From NCBI GenBank assembly GCA_043811005.1, contig JBDRNO010000149.1, positions 1 through 18,950 of the forward strand: DNA of 18,950 nt, in the 5' to 3' direction. Origin of the DNA: JBDRNO01 sp043811005. GTDB taxonomy: Bacteria > Bacteroidota > Bacteroidia > NORP154. Below are positions 12,985 to 18,950 of this stretch, in pieces. Numbering within the stretch: position 1 is the stretch's first letter; each line of letters begins with the position of its first letter. Made by a program: the position numbers and the translations under genes. The notes under the pieces are model-generated. The model saw only the letters and a list, made by a program, of their open reading frames with translations. It did not search any database and had not been told where the DNA came from.

Positions 12985-14361
12985 TTATTCCTCCCCCTCA
13001 TCCTTAGTAGTCTTAATAGAGTACCAATCTATATTGCGTGACAAGTACATAACTATTGCCAAAACAATAAACAATCCAATACTTCCCATTAAGAGTGCAT
13101 AATCCTGAAGTTGAATGATCGTATAAATAAAACCATATAAGATAATTAGTATCAACGCCATAAGTGTTGTTAAAAGATCCCTTTTAAACAAACTCCTGGC
13201 ATAGGCGGTAATTAGCGCTATGATAGAAATACTTGCCACCAGGTATGAAACATTAAACCTGATATGCTCGGAAAGTGAAATTAACAAGGTATAGAAAACA
13301 CATAATGCCAGGCCAACTAAAATATACTGGATAGGGTGGATACGTACCTGGTTCAAAACCTGGATAAAAAAGAAAACAAGGAATGTTAAAGTAATAAACA
13401 ATACCGCATACTTTGCCGCACGTGTACTTTTTTGATATTCATCTACCGGCATTAAGAGGTTAACCCCAAAACCCGATTCATCAATTCCTGATATGCTTCC
13501 TCTGAATTTTTGGGGGTATGATCTGTTGAGATGTAATACATTCCATTTGGCTGCAAAGCCATCTTTGGTAATTTCCCTTTCATCCGGTAAAAAAGCGCCA
13601 TCAAAACTTGGATCGGGCCAGTTGGATGTTAATGTCACATTTGTTTCTTTTCCAAGAGGAGTAAAGTTTAGCTCTGAACTTCCATTAAAGTTAAGTGTTA
13701 AAGAAAATTCATAGCTAGATCCTGTAGTATCTGGACAGTTAACAGGCACTTTTGCATGAATTCCTGAACCTATTACATCATTAGTCTCAACTCCCGGATT
13801 AAAATTGATGCCTGTACCGTTCCAGATAAGTTCTGCGTTTTCCTGGATGCTCCTGAGGTCAGACAATCCCAAAGAGATAAAAGCATCTTTCCATATTATA
13901 TTATTACTTGTTATGTCCCATTCTTCAAAATCCGGAGCTGAAAACAGACCAGTAAGTTTAATTTCGGAGTTATAAACAATTACTTCATATATTCCCCTGT
14001 AGCGTACCTCCGGCTGGATAAGACCTTCGATATTTAACTCATCAGGCAAAAAGTGAGCATATTCGGTAGTTTTGATCAGTTTGTATTTTATATTATCATC
14101 CTTGTCGTAAACTTTTGTATAAACATAATAAGGCACTGTAAGCACAAGCCCTTTAATGGTTTGCCGTTCGCCCCATTTTGAACATACTTCCCTGATAGCA
14201 TCATCCCGCCGGTATTCCCTTTCGCGTATCAGATTTTCTATCATTGCCACAGGGATCAGAAGAATAAATATCAATATCCCGATAGTGATCAAGCGTATGG
14301 TAATTGAATTTCTAAGCCAATCATTGGCTCTTTCAAAAAAGGATTGTTGTTTTTGTAGCAT
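12985..14361 (-). CDS. creD: Cell envelope integrity protein CreD
   Basis: This 458-residue inner-membrane protein has the CreD layout. A short cytoplasmic start leads to one helix (about 22-42, ITIRLITIGILIFILLIPVA), then the family signature ENLIREREYRRDDAIREV (42-59) and KWGERQTIKGLVLTVPYY (62-79). A large periplasmic beta-rich domain runs to about residue 315, and a cluster of about five helices (318-450) ends with SRNIDWYSIK. The internal segment WPDPSFDGAFLPDEREI and the following FAAKWNVLHLNRSYPQ are typical. In Escherichia coli creD belongs to the CreBC regulon and affects envelope integrity and beta-lactam response; elsewhere its biochemical role is unknown. No CreBC-type regulator is adjacent. 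The length is normal and the gene intact. It is downstream of and co-oriented with the TonB receptor, but a 360-bp repeat-rich gap suggests its own transcript. Confidence 0.92.
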   Translation of the reverse strand: MLQKQQSFFERANDWLRNSITIRLITIGILIFILLIPVAMIENLIREREYRRDDAIREVCSKWGERQTIKGLVLTVPYYVYTKVYDKDDNIKYKLIKTTEYAHFLPDELNIEGLIQPEVRYRGIYEVIVYNSEIKLTGLFSAPDFEEWDITSNNIIWKDAFISLGLSDLRSIQENAELIWNGTGINFNPGVETNDVIGSGIHAKVPVNCPDTTGSSYEFSLTLNFNGSSELNFTPLGKETNVTLTSNWPDPSFDGAFLPDEREITKDGFAAKWNVLHLNRSYPQKFRGSISGIDESGFGVNLLMPVDEYQKSTRAAKYAVLFITLTFLVFFFIQVLNQVRIHPIQYILVGLALCVFYTLLISLSEHIRFNVSYLVASISIIALITAYARSLFKRDLLTTLMALILIILYGFIYTIIQLQDYALLMGSIGLFIVLAIVMYLSRNIDWYSIKTTKDEGEE

Positions 14362-14371
14362 TTTTAATCAA

Positions 14372-14399
14372 TTTATAAAATTATGTGCTTAATTGTCAA
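14372..14399 (-). promoter_or_regulatory. Promoter-like sequence upstream of creD
   Basis: On the minus strand TTGACA (14399-14394) and TATAAA (14377-14372) are 16 nt apart, close to a general sigma-70 consensus. The start would fall within a few bases of the creD ATG. Because Bacteroidota housekeeping promoters usually differ from this form, and the region is AT-rich, the match may be fortuitous. Confidence 0.25.
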
Positions 14400-14653
14400 A
14401 AGATTTAAGATTAAATATCAATGTGAATTTCATTGTGCTTTTCAGAGGGCTTAGCTGATCAAAAGGATATAAATATAACGAATCAAACAAATTAATATTA
14501 TATTGACATACAAATACGGCAGGATTCAGTTGGCAGTCGCCAATCGGCAATTGAGAACAGGCGATGACAATGATGAAAAATCTCAACCACTAATATACTG
14601 AATCTTGAATCTTGCATCCAGTATCAAGCATCCAACCGTGCAACTAACCATTC

Positions 14654-14717
14654 AACAATCGAACCCCAGTGAAATATTTGCTTCGCTCCGCAAATTTCAC
14701 GGGGTAAACAATCGAAC
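14654..14717. repeat. Imperfect hairpin flanked by 11-bp direct repeats
   Basis: AACAATCGAAC occurs at 14654-14664 and again at 14707-14717. Between them lie the arms GTGAAATATTTGC and GCAAATTTCAC around TTCGCTCC, extended by CCCC/GGGG whose outer C overlaps the first direct repeat. Pairing is about 15 bp with two small bulges. The layout is that of a small inserted element with a target duplication. It begins 5 bases after the TonB receptor stop and could also serve as its transcript end, although no long U-run follows. Confidence 0.6.
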
Positions 14718-14721
14718 ATTC

Positions 14722-17073
14722 TCAAAACGTCAAATTTAGTCCGAAACTCGGCAATATAGGCAATTGATCAACCCACTCGTTCCTCACCCTGTTAAAGTAG
14801 AAGAGATTTTTTTGGTTGTAAACGTTGGTTACGCTTACATTTGTTTCAAGGGTAGAATTATCTCCAAGTTCAAATTTTCTTTTTAGGGTTAGGTCTAAAC
14901 GGTGATATGTTGGTAATCTCCCTTGATTTAATTCTCCGTAAATGATCCCCAATTCTTCATTTATTGTAGTGTAATCGGTGTTAATACCGTCAGAGAATGT
15001 TATATTTCCATAATATCCTTGTGTTTCTGTAAATGGAAATCCCGAACCGAGATTCCAGCGAAGGTTGGCTTCCCAGTTCAGGTCTTTACCGAAAGTATAT
15101 GATGTAACCAGGTTTATATTATGCCTCCTGTCAAAATGTGTAGGATAATCGGTTTTGTTACCGTCATAATCTACAAGAACACCATCATAACGTTTAACGT
15201 ATCCCAGGGAATAAACCAGCCAGACATACCATCTTTTATAATCGTATTTAAGTAGAAAATCACCACCATAAGCTTTACCTGTTTCTATTATAAAATCTTT
15301 TTTCTGATAAAAGGGTTTGTCTGAATATTCAGGAGTATCGTCAAAAAGCTTGTTGCGGTTGAGATTAGTCAATTGGGTAAATTGTTTTATATAGCTCTCC
15401 ACATTGATATTGATATGATTTGTAAGGTCGAATTCAAAGCCAAGTATTACATGACGTGCTTTTTGCAGTTTGTGAGTTATTTCTTTTACGGTACCGTTTG
15501 CTTTATATACCGAATCCTGGATGTTGCTTGGACTGGAAATGAAGCCATAGAATAGGTTCACAACATCCCTGTCAGAAACTCCGCTTATCAGGTTTTGTGA
15601 ATAAAAACCACCTGCAAATTTTATACGGAAATTGTCGGTAGCGTTGTATTTTAACCCTAAACGTGGCTCAGGTGAAGCGGATAGTTTTGAATAATAATGC
15701 AATCGAAAACTGGGTTCGATCAACAGTTTATCAAATATTTTCTTGTATTTCACAAAAGCTGCTAATTCGGTTGTATTATCACTATTCTCAATTTTCCGGT
15801 TAACTGAATTATAAAAATTAAAGTCGGTACTAAAGCCCAATACTTCCAAGCCATATTTTATTTCGTCTTTACCTAAGAAATAAGTGAAATCGAAACCAAT
15901 ATTAAATCCGGTGATCTGGCTTGATCTCGGTTTTTTATCCTCTTCTTCGAGGGAGATAGTATATGAAGAATAAGAAAAATCGCCTTCAACCAGGATGGCT
16001 AAATTGCTTGGTATTAGCAGGAAGTTGCTGCCAAAGCCGGCAGCATTCCAATGGAGGTCAGACACCGATTGGTAATTGACCCTGTCGTTAAAGTTAAAGC
16101 CAAAGAGGTTCAGCTTGCTTCCCGTTGAGCCGTTTAATGAAACTTTACCATAGAGGTCGGTAAAATTATATGGCAGACCGGCTGTATCTATGTAAGTATA
16201 GAATATCTTAGAACTTTGTCTTAAATAAGAATTTTTGCATGAAAAGATATAAGATGCGCTGCTTTTGTTTTCTTCGCTGTATTTTTTTATAGGACCTTCC
16301 ACTAATAATTTGGAAGAGAACGGACTGGCTGACACTTTTCCTGTAATTCTTCTCTTATTGCCGTCCCGTGTAGTTATATCCATTATTGAGGAGATTCTCC
16401 CGCCATATTCGGCATTAAAACCGCCAGTATAAACGTCAACATTCCTGATTATATCAGCATCAAAAACAGAGAACAGTCCGATAGAGTGGAATGGATTGTA
16501 AATTACCATACCATCTAAAAGGACTTTATTTTGTATCGGTGACCCGCCCCTGATATAAAGTTGTCCACCCTGATCCCCTGTGAAGATTACACCGGGAAGC
16601 ACCTGAAGGTATTGAGCCAGGTCTGGCTCACCCCCTACTGTCGGTATTTGTTTAATTTGTTTGGGTGTGATATTGATAACGGATGTCTTGATCTCTGTCT
16701 TTGCTTCCTGCTTCTCAGCTGATACCTCAACAAAACCAAGCTCAATCGTGCCTTTTATTAAAGTGAGCTTTTTGGTGAGAATCTGATCCTCTTTAAGTGT
16801 TACCGGTATCCGTATCGTATCATAACCTAAATAGGTAACGGTTAATGTATAGTTTCCCGGAGGAACCTGGGATATCGTATAATAACCGTTAACATCAGTT
16901 GATGAACCATAAGTAGTTCCTAACAGATAAACGTTGGTAAAAATGATCGGTTCACCCGTCTCTTTCTCATATACGAATCCCCTGACAGTAGCTTTTTGTG
17001 CATTGGCATTTATCAGGACTAAGAGTAAAAAGATCAAATTAAGGAAATGAAGAAGTAGTCTGATTTTATGCAT
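14722..17073 (-). CDS. TonB-dependent receptor with carboxypeptidase-like regulatory domain
   Basis: From the ATG at 17073 the protein has 783 residues. Residues 1-25 are a signal peptide (LLLHFLNLIFLLLVLINANA then Gln). Residues about 27-115 are a CarboxypepD_reg-like domain (VRGFVYEKETGEPIIFTNVY, STDVNGYYTISQVPPGNYTL). The plug follows at about 125-240, with LAQYLQVLPGVIFTG and LYIRGGSPIQNKVLLDGMVI. The rest is a 22-strand outer-membrane barrel ending in FGLNLTF with a terminal aromatic. Such receptors import ligands too large for porins using TonB energy. No SusD-like lipoprotein is beside it, so it is probably not a standard glycan locus; the ligand is unknown. The frame opens at 17142, but the extra 23 residues lie over a TATATTTG promoter box and precede the real signal peptide, so 17073 is chosen. 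Confidence 0.9.
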   Translation of the reverse strand: MHKIRLLLHFLNLIFLLLVLINANAQKATVRGFVYEKETGEPIIFTNVYLLGTTYGSSTDVNGYYTISQVPPGNYTLTVTYLGYDTIRIPVTLKEDQILTKKLTLIKGTIELGFVEVSAEKQEAKTEIKTSVINITPKQIKQIPTVGGEPDLAQYLQVLPGVIFTGDQGGQLYIRGGSPIQNKVLLDGMVIYNPFHSIGLFSVFDADIIRNVDVYTGGFNAEYGGRISSIMDITTRDGNKRRITGKVSASPFSSKLLVEGPIKKYSEENKSSASYIFSCKNSYLRQSSKIFYTYIDTAGLPYNFTDLYGKVSLNGSTGSKLNLFGFNFNDRVNYQSVSDLHWNAAGFGSNFLLIPSNLAILVEGDFSYSSYTISLEEEDKKPRSSQITGFNIGFDFTYFLGKDEIKYGLEVLGFSTDFNFYNSVNRKIENSDNTTELAAFVKYKKIFDKLLIEPSFRLHYYSKLSASPEPRLGLKYNATDNFRIKFAGGFYSQNLISGVSDRDVVNLFYGFISSPSNIQDSVYKANGTVKEITHKLQKARHVILGFEFDLTNHININVESYIKQFTQLTNLNRNKLFDDTPEYSDKPFYQKKDFIIETGKAYGGDFLLKYDYKRWYVWLVYSLGYVKRYDGVLVDYDGNKTDYPTHFDRRHNINLVTSYTFGKDLNWEANLRWNLGSGFPFTETQGYYGNITFSDGINTDYTTINEELGIIYGELNQGRLPTYHRLDLTLKRKFELGDNSTLETNVSVTNVYNQKNLFYFNRVRNEWVDQLPILPSFGLNLTF

Positions 17074-17094
17074 AAATCGGTTCTTTGAGGGGTG

Positions 17095-17102
17095 CAAATA
17101 TA
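17095..17102 (-). promoter_or_regulatory. TAnnTTTG -7 box for the TonB receptor
   Basis: TATATTTG on the minus strand (17102-17095) is an exact match to the Bacteroidota -7 consensus. A TTTG at 17128-17125 lies 22 nt upstream, slightly more than the usual 19. The start would be near 17088, giving a leader of about 15 nt before the ATG at 17073. Confidence 0.5.
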
Positions 17103-17112
17103 ATTTTTTTTG

Positions 17113-17161
17113 CCACGAAAACACCAAATCACTAAAACCCACTAAATAAATATTTTCGTGG
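17113..17161. repeat. Word-iterated hairpin (CACGAAA/CACTAAA type)
   Basis: CCACGAAAA (17113-17121) is complementary to TTTTCGTGG (17153-17161). The region between holds further CACYAAA-like words (CACCAAAT, CACTAAAA, CACTAAAT). It occupies the short gap between holA and the TonB receptor, overlapping the receptor's -33 region, and its outer arm starts 11 bases past the holA stop. Confidence 0.6.
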
Positions 17162-17172
17162 AATTTTATAAT

Positions 17173-18171
17173 TTAATGTAATATCTTATACATCAGCTCC
17201 CTCAACAGTTCCCCGTCTGTAGTTGTTGAATTACCCAAACCCTTGGATTTTGCATCGTATTCCCTTAAATGAGAAATGATATTAACTAGTCTGCCAATGT
17301 TGTAATTTTTTGCAGATATTTCATAATCCCTCACAAAAAAAGGATTTATATTTAACACTGATGCTACATTATTTCTCGACCTGTCTTTAATATAATGGTA
17401 GCTCAATGTTTTGCTGAAGAATGAGCACAATGAAGCTAAAGTGAGTGTAAGCGGGTTGTTCCTGATATTCGCTGCAAAGTGATTGACAATTTGATTGGCT
17501 TTATAGATATCCCGTGAACCGATGGCTTTATGAAGTTCAAAATTGTTAAAATCCTTGCTGACACCAATGTTCTCTTCAATATGCACAGTTGTTATTTCGG
17601 TTTGTGGGGGGATGTTGAGCATAAGTTTATCAAGCTCATTTACTATTTTGCCAAGGTCGGTGCCTAAGAATTCTGTCAGCAATAGGGATGCTTTGGGGTT
17701 TATTTGATATTTTTTTTCTTTTAAAAACGCGCTTATCCATTCCTGTACCTGGTTATCCCATAATTTTTTTGATTCAAAAAGCACTCCGTTTTCGATGAGC
17801 TTTTTTGCAATTTTTTTCCTTTTGTCGAGTGTTTTATATTTGTAACAGATCACAAGAAGGGTTGATTTTAACGGATTTTCCACATAAGACAGCAGATCCT
17901 CAATATTCCTGACGGTTTGGGCTTCCCTGATGATAACCACCTGATGGTTTGACATCATAGGAAAACGCTTTGCCTGGCTGACTATTGATAATACATCCGT
18001 TTCCCTGCCGTAAATGATGGTTTGGTTGAACGCCTTTTCGTTTTCCGCAAGCACCTTTTCTGCTATGTAATTAGTGATCACATCAATAAAATAGGGCTCT
18101 TCACCCATTAAGAAGTACACAGGGTAATAGACCTTGTTTCCCAGGTCTGAAAGTATTTGTTTAAAAGTCAT
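17173..18171 (-). CDS. holA: DNA polymerase III subunit delta
   Basis: This 332-residue protein has the length and layout of the clamp-loader delta subunit, which opens the beta sliding clamp as part of the replisome's ATP-driven loader. The N-terminal AAA+-like domain starts with VYYPVYFLMGEEPYFIDVI (14-32), where the degenerate P-loop lacks the GKT of ATP-binding subunits, as in known delta proteins. AKRFPMMSNHQVVIIREAQT (67-86) and the STLLVICYKYKTLDKRKKI region follow. The lid domain contains LTEFLGTDLGKIVNELDKL, and the C-terminal collar has NNPLTLTLASLCSFFSKTL and ends in LRELMYKILH. All domains are present. It diverges from the HsdR_N-like gene, an arrangement I recall as frequent in Bacteroidota. 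The ATG at 18171 is the natural start. Confidence 0.93.
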   Translation of the reverse strand: MTFKQILSDLGNKVYYPVYFLMGEEPYFIDVITNYIAEKVLAENEKAFNQTIIYGRETDVLSIVSQAKRFPMMSNHQVVIIREAQTVRNIEDLLSYVENPLKSTLLVICYKYKTLDKRKKIAKKLIENGVLFESKKLWDNQVQEWISAFLKEKKYQINPKASLLLTEFLGTDLGKIVNELDKLMLNIPPQTEITTVHIEENIGVSKDFNNFELHKAIGSRDIYKANQIVNHFAANIRNNPLTLTLASLCSFFSKTLSYHYIKDRSRNNVASVLNINPFFVRDYEISAKNYNIGRLVNIISHLREYDAKSKGLGNSTTTDGELLRELMYKILH

Positions 18172-18274
18172 AGTAAGATTATTAATTTTAAAGCCTGAAC
18201 TTTTTTAAGTGTTGTTTCAATAGAATAAACACTCAATTTTTAACATATAATGATAGATACTGCTAACTTAACGA

Positions 18275-18304
18275 CAAGTCACCCACCAGCTGGCGAGTGA
18301 CTTG
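18275..18304. repeat. 30-bp palindrome between holA and the HsdR_N-like gene
   Basis: CAAGTCAC (18275-18282) mirrors GTGACTTG (18297-18304) around a central CCAGCTGG (18286-18293); only two of the fifteen base pairs mismatch. It shares the CCAGCTGG core with the 4277-4292 palindrome. It sits in the divergent region and could be an operator for either gene or simply an extragenic palindrome. Confidence 0.55.
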
Positions 18305-18338
18305 CTGGATACTTAATACCAGTAATCAGCAACCAATT

Positions 18339-18836
18339 ATGCAGCTCAATCTGCCAAATTATGCTTTCAAAATTATAACTGACGGAGAAAGAAAGCAAAT
18401 TTTTGATGAAATAAGAAGGAAATATGTGGCTTTAACACCTGAAGAATGGGTGCGGCAGAACTTTGTACAGTATTTGATACATGAAAAGCAGTTTCCCAAA
18501 GGTCTTATTGCCATCGAGTCTGTAATTAATTATGCTCCTGAACATAAAGTAATGTTTGCCGGGAAAAAAAGAGGAGATATAGTAGCTTATGACAGGTCCG
18601 GGAATCCATTGCTTATAACAGAGTGTAAATCACCGGATATAAAGATCACGCAGGACGCCTTTGACCAGGCAGCCAGGTACAACATGGCACTTAAAGTAAA
18701 ATACCTAGTTGTTACAAACGGCTTGATACACTATTGCTGCCTGATGGATTATGTTAAGAAAAGCTATGAGTTTCTGGAGGAAATACCGGAGTATGATGCC
18801 ACCCTGTCGGGCAATGTCATTAAGTTAAGGACTTAA
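18339..18836 (+). CDS. Orphan HsdR N-terminal-domain protein, PD-(D/E)xK nuclease fold
   Basis: The protein has 165 residues if it starts at the ATG at 18339. It corresponds to just the N-terminal nuclease domain of type I restriction subunit R. TPEEWVRQNFVQYLIHEKQF (33-52) is followed by Glu60, GKKRGDIVAYD (75-85, Asp80) and LLITECKSP (91-99, with the Glu95-x-Lys97 pair). These are the metal-binding residues of the PD-(D/E)xK core, so catalysis looks possible. No helicase domain and no hsdM or hsdS are present. Single-domain proteins of this type beside holA are widespread in Bacteroidota and are probably housekeeping nucleases rather than part of a restriction system; that is inference. The frame opens upstream with a GTG at 18297, but this lies inside a palindrome, so the ATG is preferred. 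Confidence 0.83.
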   Translation: MQLNLPNYAFKIITDGERKQIFDEIRRKYVALTPEEWVRQNFVQYLIHEKQFPKGLIAIESVINYAPEHKVMFAGKKRGDIVAYDRSGNPLLITECKSPDIKITQDAFDQAARYNMALKVKYLVVTNGLIHYCCLMDYVKKSYEFLEEIPEYDATLSGNVIKLRT

Positions 18837-18872
18837 AACATTGATATACAATAGTTTAAAAATTCATTAAGC

Positions 18873-18940
18873 ACCAAATCACAATCAACAAATTTCAAAT
18901 AAATTCCAATTACCAAAATTCAAAATTCCAAAAAATTCTT
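18873..18940. repeat. Low-complexity CAAAT/ATTCCAA word run
   Basis: The right edge consists of iterated near-copies of CAAAT, AAATTCCAA and AAAATTCAAA. It is non-coding in all frames and resembles the 7038-7062 run. It may continue beyond the window. Confidence 0.4.
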
Positions 18941-18950
18941 AAATCCGCAG

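Larger units (their letters stand above)
14362..14721. other. 360-bp spacer with iterated words and a hairpin
   Basis: No gene is supported here. It contains a promoter-like sequence close to creD (14372-14399), short word runs (GGCAGTCGCCAATCGGCAATT near 14531-14552; GAATCTTGAATCTTG and CATCCAGTATCAAGCATCC near 14600-14633), and a hairpin flanked by 11-bp direct repeats (14654-14717). Confidence 0.5.

Noticed and set aside
14722..17073. Polysaccharide utilisation locus.
   Set aside because: There is a TonB-dependent receptor but no SusD-like lipoprotein, glycan-active enzyme or anti-sigma pair beside it.
18339..18836. Type I restriction-modification system.
   Set aside because: Only the HsdR N-terminal domain is present, with no helicase domain, hsdM or hsdS, and the gene sits beside holA as in many genomes without such a system.

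Overview
The window looks like a chromosomal segment of an uncultured member of the Bacteroidota. The grounds are moderate-to-low GC, AT-rich spacers, mostly no Shine-Dalgarno sites, promoters that fit the TTG-N19-TAnnTTTG type, a TonB-dependent receptor with a carboxypeptidase-like N-terminal domain, CreD, and a holA gene divergent from an orphan HsdR_N nuclease-like gene. No rRNA, tRNA, CRISPR array, intact transposase or phage gene was found.

Layout. Bases 1-334 hold the edge of an unidentified gene at most, plus strong hairpins and two terminators. A small membrane protein (335-685, minus) is followed by an ECF sigma factor and a two-helix membrane protein likely to be its anti-sigma partner (968-2061, plus), preceded by a good ECF-type promoter. 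After a 524-bp gene-free stretch comes a TauE/SafE permease (2586-3299, plus). Bases 3319-4643 are a decayed zone with a TPR/membrane protein pseudogene and a DinB-family remnant. Then come a secreted MORN-repeat protein (4824-5516, minus) and an exported single-haem c-type protein (5876-7000, minus).

The metabolic core is 7210-12909. It has a methylcrotonyl-CoA-carboxylase-like carboxyltransferase (plus), an archaeal-type cluster of HMG-CoA synthase, thiolase and DUF35 zinc-ribbon/OB protein (minus, transcribed in that order), and a crotonase-family protein (plus). In archaea the three-gene cluster makes a complex that channels acetoacetyl-CoA into HMG-CoA. With a methylcrotonyl-type carboxyltransferase and a crotonase beside it, the region may interconvert acetyl-CoA, HMG-CoA, 3-methylglutaconyl-CoA and 3-methylcrotonyl-CoA. 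That could serve the mevalonate route, leucine/isovalerate metabolism, or synthesis of isovaleryl primers. The direction is inferred, not shown.

The last part (12985-18171, minus) carries creD, a TonB-dependent receptor and holA, with the HsdR_N-like gene diverging at 18339.

The most unusual non-coding signal is the density of intergenic hairpins. One class is built from iterated 6-10-nt words arranged as inverted pairs (816-866, 4681-4739, 5593-5820, 11978-12033, 17113-17161). A second class is compact GC-rich palindromes, two of which are flanked by direct repeats that look like target-site duplications (4270-4299 and 14654-14717).
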